DNA from: Hyphomonadaceae bacterium UBA1001
Lineage (GTDB): Bacteria > Pseudomonadota > Alphaproteobacteria > Caulobacterales > Aquidulcibacteraceae
DNA length: 13,633 nucleotides
Direction of reading: 5' to 3'
NCBI GenBank assembly: GCA_002291875.1
Contig: DBAV01000188.1
Coordinates: forward strand, 1-13,633
A program made the position numbers and the translations under genes. Shown here piece after piece: positions 8,621-13,448 of the stretch. The notes beneath the pieces are model-generated. The model saw nothing but the letters and a program-made list of their open reading frames with translations, had not been told where the DNA came from and made no database searches. Position 1 is the first letter of the stretch. Every line of letters starts with the position of its first letter.

Positions 8621-9592
8621 TCACCGCCAGTCCGGTGGGGGGAAGCGGCGGAGGGTGTGCCAGGTGCGGTCGATGCGGCGGCCGGATTTGGGGTGGACAT
8701 CGAGGCTGTGCCGGTCGGCGTCCCAGGCGCGCACCATCGCGCCCAGCAGCAGCATCACGAACCGCGCGAATTCCAGCCGCTCGCGCACCACCGCCTCGAC
8801 CGCCGCGCGGTGCGCTTCGTAATGCTCCACCGTGGCGCGGTCGATGCGCACCACGGTCATGCGCAGCGGGCCGGTGCGCGGCTCGGGGGCGAGCAGGGTG
8901 CGCAGCTGGGCCGGCGCGAGGTGGGCGATGGTGCCCTCGGCGACCAGGGCACAGGCGGTCTCGACCGCATAGGTCACCAGCCAGCCCCCAATCCACGGAC
9001 GCCCCGTGTAGAGCGTCATCAGCGCCAGCGCGCGGGCGATGATGGTGGTTTCCTCGCGCGTGGCCCGCAACGAGAAGGTCGCCGGATCGGTGATGGTGAA
9101 GGTGCGCTCAGGGCCGAGCGGCACGGGCAAAGGCAGATCGAGGCCCATGCGCTGGCCGCGGGCGCGCTCGGGGGCGGGCTGCCGCGGCGAAGCCTGGCTT
9201 GTGGGTCGGAGGGTTTCGCCGGGCGCGGGGTCGCGCCACACCACCTGACCGCGGCTCATCCGCCAGCGGCCCTCGGCATGGGCCTGGGCGAAGTCTGCCA
9301 GCAGGCGGTCGATCAGCACCCGCCGCGACACCGGCACCGGCCCGCGCAAGCGCCAGGCGTCGAGCGCGGCGACCAGGTCGGCCGGGGCGTCGTGGACAAG
9401 GGTGTGGGTGGCCTGCGCGCCATCCGCGCCGGCCCGGTCGGCAGCCCGTTCGGCGGCCGGGCTTTTGGGGGTGGGCTGGCGCACTTGGTTCATCGGGGAC
9501 TGGCCTGACATGACTGCGCCCCCAGCGTCAGGGGTCAGCGCGCGACTTTCAACCGGCGCGTGCGCTGTTTGGCAGCGGGACGGGGTGCTCAC
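8621..9592 (-). CDS. Unrecognised protein heading the cas operon
   Basis: A 323-residue protein that I cannot assign to a family. Residues 1-65 look disordered (Ala, Pro, Ser rich), 66-125 form a helical segment (SRRVLIDRLLADFAQAHAEGRW), 126-150 are a Pro/Arg linker, and 165-323 are a predicted mainly helical domain with a hydrophobic stretch (IIARALALMTLYTGRPWIGG) and the ending RRIDRTWHTLRRFPPPDWR. The GTG at 9592 has no clear ribosome site. The ATG at 9511 (residue 28) follows a GGGGGCGC stretch and may be the true start. It ends 21 bases before cas3 on the same strand, and no promoter is evident in that gap, so co-transcription is likely. A plus-strand reading over the same region is His/Gly/Arg rich and looks like a shadow. 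Coding confidence is good; function is unknown. Confidence 0.75.
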   Translation of the reverse strand: MSTPSRCQTAHAPVESRALTPDAGGAVMSGQSPMNQVRQPTPKSPAAERAADRAGADGAQATHTLVHDAPADLVAALDAWRLRGPVPVSRRVLIDRLLADFAQAHAEGRWRMSRGQVVWRDPAPGETLRPTSQASPRQPAPERARGQRMGLDLPLPVPLGPERTFTITDPATFSLRATREETTIIARALALMTLYTGRPWIGGWLVTYAVETACALVAEGTIAHLAPAQLRTLLAPEPRTGPLRMTVVRIDRATVEHYEAHRAAVEAVVRERLEFARFVMLLLGAMVRAWDADRHSLDVHPKSGRRIDRTWHTLRRFPPPDWR

Positions 9593-9643
9593 ATGAAGTT
9601 GATCGGTCAGGTCAGGCGCTGGCCCGCGTCGACCCGCCTGAAA

Positions 9644-9653
9644 CCACTAGTGG
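9644..9653. promoter_or_regulatory. Perfect 10-bp palindrome, possible operator
   Basis: CCACTAGTGG is its own reverse complement. It sits about 50 bases upstream of the first gene of the leftward operon and 240 upstream of the HlyD-like gene. Dyads of this kind can bind dimeric regulators, but no regulator gene is present in the window, so this is only a candidate. Confidence 0.25.
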
Positions 9654-9748
9654 CTGTCAGCCTGCCCAAGACCATTTTTGCAGAAAGGGCATGGAGGGTT
9701 CCGGCGAGCCTTTCCGGGCCTTTTCGTATTGCGACACAGATGATGAAG

Positions 9749-9765
9749 CACACGCAAAGCGTGTG
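9749..9765 (+). promoter_or_regulatory. Perfect 7-bp stem-loop upstream of the HlyD-like gene
   Basis: CACACGC, loop AAA, GCGTGTG. The arms are fully complementary. There is no T-tract on either side, so a terminator is unlikely. It may be an operator or a 5'-leader hairpin of the rightward operon. Confidence 0.3.
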
Positions 9766-9894
9766 ATGTGCGTCTGCACACCAGGCAAGTGCCGAGATTC
9801 ACTCGGAAATCTGCCGGGCTTGCCAGCGGTCGCCGGTTCGGTTTTCCTCGCGCCCACGGGGTGCCGCGATCGGTCCCCGGACGCGGAGCGGGCG

Positions 9895-10179
9895 ATGCAC
9901 CCCAGTGCAGGCATGCGCGAGACAGGCGACTCCGGATCGGTCGGCACCGCGGTGCTCGAGCGCACGGCCGGGGGCTTTGCACCGCCAATGCCCGCCATCG
10001 CCGACCCCGCCCCTGTGGCCGATGAGGGCCTGTTTCGCTCCGAGGCCATCGCCGCGCAGGCCGGTGAGCGCTGGGGTCGGCCGACCGCCCTGGTCCAGCC
10101 CGGCTGGGGTGCCCTGACGCTGCTGCTGGCGGGAGCGGTTGCCGCGGCCGGCACCTTTGTCTCCACCGCCACCTATTAA
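9895..10179 (+). pseudogene. N-terminal fragment of a CvaA/HlyD-type adaptor, cut off by a frameshift
   Basis: This frame encodes 94 residues: a cytoplasmic segment with LFRSEAI (46-52, typical of the N-terminus of bacteriocin-export HlyD proteins) and one transmembrane helix (about 71-89, WGALTLLLAGAVAAAGTFV). It ends ACC TAT TAA at 10171-10179. The adaptor continues immediately in another frame, with ACC GTC CAG GGC GTG from 10179. An intact homologue would read from the helix through TY into a TVxGVL-like strand, so the two pieces look like one gene broken by a small indel at about 10174-10179. The chosen start has GGAG six bases upstream. A later ATG at 9988 is also possible. Confidence 0.7.
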
Positions 10180-10190
10180 CCGTCCAGGGC

Positions 10191-11255
10191 GTGCTGCGTC
10201 CGGCCGAGGGCGAAGCGCGGGTGATGGTGCAGCGCGCGGGCTTCGTGACCGGGATCGCCGTGCGCGAAGGCGAACGGGTCGAGGCCGGTGACGTCTTGGC
10301 GACCGTGGTGTCCGATGCCAAGATGCGCGGTGGAGGCCTTCTGGCGGAGGGGCGGCGCGAGGCGCGTGCGGCCGAAGCATCGGTCATTGAAAGCCGCATC
10401 GCCGCCAATGCGGAGGCCGTCCGCGCGCAGGTCGACGAGCTGGGCCTGCGGGCCGAAGCCCTGCGCCAGCGTGCGGCGTCGTTCGAGGCGCAGGCGGAAC
10501 TCGCGCGCGAGCGGATCGCCCTTGCCGAGGAGCGGGTGGCCGCCGGGCGCACGCTGGCCGAGCGCGGGCTGATGCCCGCCGAGGAGATGCGACGGCGCGA
10601 GGAGGCGTTGATCGCCGCGCGTGCGGCGCTGCTGACTGCCGAAACCGAGGCGGCCGGCGCGCGCGGAGAACTGGCGCGCATCCCCGCGTCGATGGCGCGG
10701 CTGGAGGCCGAAGGGGCCGCCTTCGCCGCCTGGATGTGGCGCGACATTGCCGGGCTCGAGGCCCGCTCGGTCAGCGAGGAGGCCGAGGCCGGGGTCGAGC
10801 TGCGTGCGCCACGGGCGGGCGTGGTGACACAGCTTTCGGTGGTGGAGGGCACATCGGTCGAGCCCGGCCGGCAGGCCATGGTGATCGTGCCCGAGGACGG
10901 GGTGCTGCATGCCGAGGTGTGGGTGCCCTCGCGCGCGATCGGCTTTGTTCGCCCCGGCCAGAGCGTGCGGGTGCTTTACGACGCCTTCCCGCACCAGGTG
11001 TTCGGGGCCAGTGCGGGGCGGGTGGAGAGTGTGTCGGCGACCGCGGTGCTGCCGGCCGACCTGCGCGCACCGGTGGAGCTGCGCGAGCCGGTGTACCGGG
11101 TGCGGGTGGCCTTGGCGGCGCAGCATGTGACGGGGTTCGGCGAAGCGCGGCCGCTGGCGCCGGGCATGATGCTGAAGGCGGACATCGTCCTTGAGGAGCG
11201 CAGCCTGGGCGAGTGGCTGCGGGGGCCGATCTTGGCGGTGCGGGGGCGGCTGTGA
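10191..11255 (+). CDS. HlyD-family periplasmic adaptor (CvaA-like), main part
   Basis: A 354-residue reading of the periplasmic portion of a membrane-fusion protein that would link a C39 ABC exporter to a TolC-type channel. The first lipoyl half-motif is RVMVQRAGFVTGIAVREGERVEAGDV (10-35). A long alpha-hairpin coiled coil spans about 55-175 (Ala/Glu/Arg heptads, turn near RGLMPAEE). The second lipoyl half is VELRAPRAGVVTQLSVVEG (202-220). A beta-barrel domain follows (GVLHAEVWVPSRAIGFVRPGQSVRVLYDAFP, 237-267). The membrane anchor is missing from this frame and lies upstream in another frame. The GTG at 10191 is simply the first start codon after the break. Without reconstruction this product would not be anchored, so the gene is probably inactive unless the frameshift is a sequencing error. 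Confidence 0.85.
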   Translation: MLRPAEGEARVMVQRAGFVTGIAVREGERVEAGDVLATVVSDAKMRGGGLLAEGRREARAAEASVIESRIAANAEAVRAQVDELGLRAEALRQRAASFEAQAELARERIALAEERVAAGRTLAERGLMPAEEMRRREEALIAARAALLTAETEAAGARGELARIPASMARLEAEGAAFAAWMWRDIAGLEARSVSEEAEAGVELRAPRAGVVTQLSVVEGTSVEPGRQAMVIVPEDGVLHAEVWVPSRAIGFVRPGQSVRVLYDAFPHQVFGASAGRVESVSATAVLPADLRAPVELREPVYRVRVALAAQHVTGFGEARPLAPGMMLKADIVLEERSLGEWLRGPILAVRGRL

Positions 11256-11278
11256 GGGCGCGCATGGCACCGCGGACC

Positions 11279-11296
11279 GCGGGCCGCCGGGCCCGC
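11279..11296 (+). terminator. GC-rich hairpin after the HlyD-like gene
   Basis: GCGGGCC, loop GCCG, GGCCCGC: a perfect 7-bp stem 24 bases after the adaptor stop codon. There is no T-run, so it is at most a weak or factor-dependent terminator or a processing hairpin between the adaptor and the peptide genes. Confidence 0.25.
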
Positions 11297-11370
11297 ATCG
11301 CCCCGCCAGCGGGCGGCACGATCACGACCGGGAGCGCGCGGAATGCGGCTCCCCGCAGCATCGGGGTGAA

Positions 11371-11511
11371 CCCCGATCCGCCGGCCGGGCGGTCCCCGGC
11401 CAGTCACGGGCGCAAGACGCCCGCGGGAATTCGGACCGGACGGCGGGGGCAACGCTTGGCAGCACCCCCACCGCCCGGACCGGGCCTCTCCGATCACCAG
11501 GAGCGACGAAG
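11371..11511 (+). promoter_or_regulatory. Structured 5' region of precursor gene 1
   Basis: Three successive hairpins precede the start codon. Hairpin 1: GGCCGGG (11383-11389) with CCCGGCC (11395-11401). Hairpin 2: CGGGCG (11407-11412) with CGCCCG (11418-11423), loop CAAGA. Hairpin 3 is long: CGG, CCGG, CGG and GGGGG (11432-11449) pair with CCCCC, CCG, CCGG and CCG (11465-11482), separated by single mismatches, with an apical stem GCT-TGGC-AGC (11454-11463). A further hairpin, ATCGGGG-TGAA-CCCCGAT (11360-11377), lies just upstream and overlaps the left edge. AGGAG (11499-11503) sits eight bases before the ATG. The fold is shared with copy B, including a compensatory change, which suggests selected RNA structure. 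Its role (translation control, transcript stability or recombination) is unknown. Confidence 0.6.
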
Positions 11512-11556
11512 ATGAGAGCGCTCAGCATCGCAGAGTTGGGGATGGTAGCGGGGGGA
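11371..11556 (+). repeat. Leader cassette, copy A
   Basis: This stretch and 12230-12416 align at about 90% identity (163 matches in 181 positions by hand count, one 1-base gap). Each copy covers about 140 nt of untranslated sequence, the ribosome site and the 15 leader codons of a peptide precursor. The identity stops at the GG codons, after which the two coding sequences share nothing. Copy A is 860 bp upstream of copy B. Upstream of 11371 the similarity weakens but continues in patches (CGGCTCCC, CGCAGCA). The duplication boundary at the peptide cleavage site marks this as a functional module rather than a random duplication. Confidence 0.92.
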
Positions 11557-11919
11557 CACGCCCATGAGCGGCCATGGTGGGAGAACGAGGGGCACGAAGG
11601 CCAGATCGTTCTGCCCTCGCTGATGGACCGCCTGACGCGGTTGCTAGAGGACGGTGCTGCCGAGGGAGAGATCGTCGTGACGGGCGACCGTGAGAGCGGC
11701 GGTGGCGGCTCTGACATGGACAGGGAGGAATACCTGGTGCGCGAGGCTTGGGAGCGCGCGCTGGCGGGTATCCTTTTGGCCGCGGCGGGAACAGCTTTGG
11801 TTGGTGTCGGCGGCGTCTTCCTGGCCGGCGGATGGGCGCTGCTGGCCGGCGCATTGGTGGTAGAGCTCATCGCGGCGAGGTATGGTTGGGAAGCGATCAA
11901 CCAGATCTACGGAGACTGA
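11512..11919 (+). CDS. Class II microcin-like precursor 1 with double-glycine leader
   Basis: A 135-residue precursor. The leader MRALSIAELGMVAGG (1-15) matches the colicin V leader pattern (MRTLTLNELDSVSGG) and would be cut after G15 by the C39 domain of an ABC exporter. The mature part (about 120 residues) has a charged N-terminal half with no cysteines (PWWENEGHEG, DGAAEGEIVV), a flexible GGGGS segment (63-67), then a long hydrophobic glycine-zipper region (about 83-122, AGILLAAAGTALVGVGGVFL and LLAGALVVEL). This resembles pore-forming class II microcins. It is followed two bases later by a small membrane protein gene. Start and ribosome site are strong. Toxicity is inferred from leader and architecture only. 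Confidence 0.85.
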   Translation: MRALSIAELGMVAGGHAHERPWWENEGHEGQIVLPSLMDRLTRLLEDGAAEGEIVVTGDRESGGGGSDMDREEYLVREAWERALAGILLAAAGTALVGVGGVFLAGGWALLAGALVVELIAARYGWEAINQIYGD

Positions 11920-11921
11920 AC

Positions 11922-12176
11922 ATGTCGGTCCCCCCGCAGCGCGCCGCGCCCTCGCTTCGGGCCGTCTGGCTACTTTCGACCTTGTTTGGTATCCTTTCCG
12001 GGACCTACATGGTGCTTTTGCACGACTGGATCGCAAGCAATCTGGCGATCGCACTGGTCGCGCTCCCGCTGGTGTCCGCCGCATGCTTTGCCGTTGCATT
12101 GGCAGCCAGCGTGCTCTTGCACCTGGACAAGGAGGGAGCCCAAAACAGGCGACGACCGGATGGCCCGGCCGAATAG
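11922..12176 (+). CDS. Small two-helix membrane protein, candidate immunity protein
   Basis: An 84-residue protein with two predicted transmembrane helices (about 14-33, AVWLLSTLFGILSGTYMVLL; and about 40-67, NLAIALVALPLVSAACFAVA onward) and a basic C-terminal tail (NRRRPDG). The ATG lies two bases after the stop of precursor 1 and uses GGAG inside that gene's last codons, so the two are translationally coupled. A small membrane protein coupled to a double-glycine toxin is the usual arrangement for a microcin immunity gene. I see no family match, so immunity is an inference from context. Confidence 0.7.
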   Translation: MSVPPQRAAPSLRAVWLLSTLFGILSGTYMVLLHDWIASNLAIALVALPLVSAACFAVALAASVLLHLDKEGAQNRRRPDGPAE

Positions 12177-12182
12177 GCGTTA

Positions 12183-12229
12183 GGCGACTGTGTGGCATGT
12201 CGGCTCCCACGCAGCAACGCGGCCCCGCG
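12183..12229 (+). other. Remnant resembling the start of the small membrane protein gene
   Basis: GGCGACTG then CATGTCGG and CGCAGC here resemble GGAGACTG, CATGTCGG and CGCAGC at 11911-11940, where the small membrane gene begins. From ATG 12197 the reading MSAPTQQRGPAPRSAG resembles MSVPPQRAAPSLR. The similarity then stops and the leader cassette begins. The frame stays open to 12385 through the untranslated hairpins, which are conserved as structure and not as protein, so I do not call it a gene. The segment also holds a small stem, CGCGG-CC-CCGCG (12218-12229). It may mark an old recombination joint. Confidence 0.35.
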
Positions 12230-12371
12230 CCCCGATCCGCCGGCCGGTCGGTCCCCGGCCAGTCACGGGCGCGCCACGCCCGCGGGGAACCGGACCGGAC
12301 GGCGGGGGCACAGGTTGGCACCAACCCCCACCGCCCGGACCGGACCTCTCCGATCACCAGGAGCGACGAAG
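12230..12371 (+). promoter_or_regulatory. Structured 5' region of precursor gene 2
   Basis: The same three hairpins as copy A. Hairpin 1: GGCCGG (12242-12247) with CCGGCC (12255-12260). Hairpin 2: CGGGCG (12266-12271) with CGCCCG (12277-12282), its loop changed to CGCCA. Hairpin 3 spans 12291-12342, with apical stem GGT-TGGC-ACC (12313-12322). Relative to copy A, the middle apical pair changes from C-G to G-C while the loop TGGC is kept, a compensatory substitution. AGGAG (12359-12363) lies eight bases before the ATG. No separate promoter could be identified. Confidence 0.6.
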
Positions 12372-12416
12372 ATGAGAGAGCTTAGCATTGCCGAGATGGG
12401 GATGGTAGCGGGTGGA
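12230..12416 (+). repeat. Leader cassette, copy B
   Basis: The second copy of the 180-bp cassette (see 11371-11556). Differences from copy A are concentrated in hairpin loops, in the paired apical stem, and at third codon positions or conservative changes of the leader (RAL to REL, AEL to AEM). The identity ends at the GG codons (12411-12416), where the cargo changes completely in sequence and base composition. Confidence 0.92.
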
Positions 12417-12734
12417 TATCTCGACCGCGACGACCACCGCAACCCTAGAAACGATAGGGATATCCCGGCGATTCAACAACGACTCAATCTTGATGGAGAT
12501 GGTGATCACGACCATTTCGATAGACAGGAGGCGTTTGCACAACACGTCGGTCTTGTGGGATCGGCTGATAATCCGTTGATGGACCCAAACAATCCACTCA
12601 TGAACAACATCCACGAGTTTTTCGAGGATGTTGGAGAGCTGTTTGATACTAATCCAACAAATGACAGCTTTTCGGATGGTGGTAACGGAAGCGGTAATGA
12701 AACCCCGGGGATGCGCCCGCTGCCGCGGGGCTGA
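12372..12734 (+). CDS. Double-glycine leader precursor 2 with an unusual acidic cargo
   Basis: A 120-residue precursor. The leader MRELSIAEMGMVAGG is nearly the same as in precursor 1, with cleavage expected after G15. The 105-residue cargo has no cysteine and no transmembrane stretch. It is rich in Asp, Asn and Glu. It contains NLDGDGDHDHFD (39-50), which fits an EF-hand-like spacing (N39, D41, D43, G44, D45, D47, D50), a small internal repeat NPLMDPNNPLMN (67-78), an amphipathic segment IHEFFEDVGELF (80-91), and a Gly/Ser/Asn-rich tail. Central coding sequence (12481-12660) is about 46% G+C against about 78% in 12241-12360, suggesting a separate origin. It does not look like a pore-forming microcin. 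It could be a metal-binding peptide, a toxin of another mode, or a secreted partner of precursor 1. Confidence 0.75.
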   Translation: MRELSIAEMGMVAGGYLDRDDHRNPRNDRDIPAIQQRLNLDGDGDHDHFDRQEAFAQHVGLVGSADNPLMDPNNPLMNNIHEFFEDVGELFDTNPTNDSFSDGGNGSGNETPGMRPLPRG

Positions 12735-12750
12735 TCGCCTCACCAACCTC

Positions 12751-12779
12751 ATGCGGTGCGCGCCAAGCGCGCACCGCAT
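12751..12779 (+). terminator. Perfect 12-bp stem-loop after precursor 2
   Basis: ATGCGGTGCGCG, loop CCAAG, CGCGCACCGCAT: all twelve pairs match. It lies 17 bases after the precursor 2 stop and just before the next gene. No T-tract follows (TTCATGG), so it is not a classical intrinsic terminator. It may be an mRNA-stabilising or attenuating hairpin separating abundant precursor message from the downstream genes. Confidence 0.4.
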
Positions 12780-12794
12780 TCATGGCGCTCATCC

Positions 12795-13448
12795 ATGCCG
12801 AGAATGCTCGCCTTTGTCATTATCGCAGTTCCGTTGGACCTTTTACTGGGGACGCTGATCCAAGCGCTCCTGATTGCACGCGACGTGAGCCTGCTTGCTT
12901 GGTTGGCGGAAGGCGGCCCTGTGCTGACAGTCGTGGCATGGTATGGCGTGCTTTCGTTTTTCGAGGAGCTCGTGCGCGTCGGGACGATCCAACTCCTCTA
13001 TGCAAGGTCAGCGCTGTTCCGAGCGCAGACCCTCGCATGCTTCGTAATGTTTGGACTCTACGAGATGCTGCTTCGCATTCTTTCTGGTGGGATGCTCGAT
13101 GGCGTCGCGTTGGGAGATGCAGTCGGCGTCATCACGGCGCCGCTTGCTCACTTGTTTTTGGGTGTACTCTTCGTGTTCGCACGTGGTCGGGTCGACGCTG
13201 GCATGGGCCGTTTTGTCATCGCGATTGGTGCGGCCTATGGGGCCCACGTCGGAATCAACGTCGCCGCCGCGCTTGGCGAGCGGCTTGACTTGTCCCTCAA
13301 AGACTGGGCCTTCGCACTCATGAACCTCGCGCTCGGCGCCGCCGCGCTCGCGACTATATTGCGTTCACCGTGCCTCCGCTTAGAGGTCGCGCTGCTTGCT
13401 GTCTCACGGCACGGTCGGTCGGGCACATCACCCGTCGATCGACAGTGA
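12795..13448 (+). CDS. Polytopic membrane protein with PrsW/CPBP-like intramembrane protease motifs
   Basis: A 217-residue protein with about six hydrophobic segments. It shows an ordered motif set like that of the PrsW/CPBP membrane protease superfamily: EE at 57-58 with R61 (FFEELVR), FGLYE (86-90), H119 in APLAHLFLGVLFVF, and H151 with N155 in AYGAHVGIN. PrsW normally has EExxK and CPBP EExxxR, so EExxR is a variant. CPBP proteins in bacteriocin loci are known to act in self-immunity, which would fit here. Another role is peptide processing. Earlier in-frame starts lie inside the preceding hairpin, so I chose ATG 12795; 12804 is also possible. Its stop overlaps the next gene start (GTGA). 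The family assignment is by eye from motifs. Confidence 0.65.
   Translation: MPRMLAFVIIAVPLDLLLGTLIQALLIARDVSLLAWLAEGGPVLTVVAWYGVLSFFEELVRVGTIQLLYARSALFRAQTLACFVMFGLYEMLLRILSGGMLDGVALGDAVGVITAPLAHLFLGVLFVFARGRVDAGMGRFVIAIGAAYGAHVGINVAAALGERLDLSLKDWAFALMNLALGAAALATILRSPCLRLEVALLAVSRHGRSGTSPVDRQ

Larger units (their letters stand above)
9593..9894. other. Intergenic region between the divergent cas and microcin-like blocks
   Basis: About 300 bases separate the leftward cas operon from the rightward locus, so promoters for both should lie here. I see no convincing -35/-10 pair. Two dyads stand out: the 10-bp palindrome CCACTAGTGG (9644-9653), and a stem-loop CACACGC-AAA-GCGTGTG (9749-9765). Either could be an operator. 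Tandem GTCAG copies occur at 9606-9615. A short reading from ATG 9593 to about 9766 exists but has no recognisable features. Confidence 0.5.

Noticed and set aside
8348..9508. 386-codon plus-strand frame opposite cas3 and the unrecognised gene
   Set aside because: It overlaps the certain cas3 N-terminus and is His/Gly/Arg rich with no domains, so the minus-strand frame is preferred.
9593..9766. Short plus-strand reading starting MKLIGQVRR in the divergent intergenic region
   Set aside because: No family features and only a weak ribosome site; it overlaps the probable promoter region.
9647..11270. Two long minus-strand frames opposite the HlyD-like gene
   Set aside because: The plus strand encodes lipoyl, coiled-coil and barrel motifs of HlyD. 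The minus-strand products are low-complexity Ser/Arg/Pro/His readings.
11644..12357. 237-codon minus-strand frame across the peptide genes
   Set aside because: It crosses both a leader cassette and the coupled precursor/membrane gene pair and shows no recognisable features.
12197..12385. 62-codon plus-strand frame starting MSAPTQQR
   Set aside because: It runs through the structured untranslated region. In copy A the equivalent frame stops quickly, so it is not conserved as protein. Only its first codons are interesting, as a possible remnant.
12354..12779. 141-codon minus-strand frame opposite precursor 2
   Set aside because: It has some hydrophobic stretches, but precursor 2 has a strong ribosome site and a duplicated leader on the plus strand. 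The minus-strand frame has neither and starts inside the hairpin.
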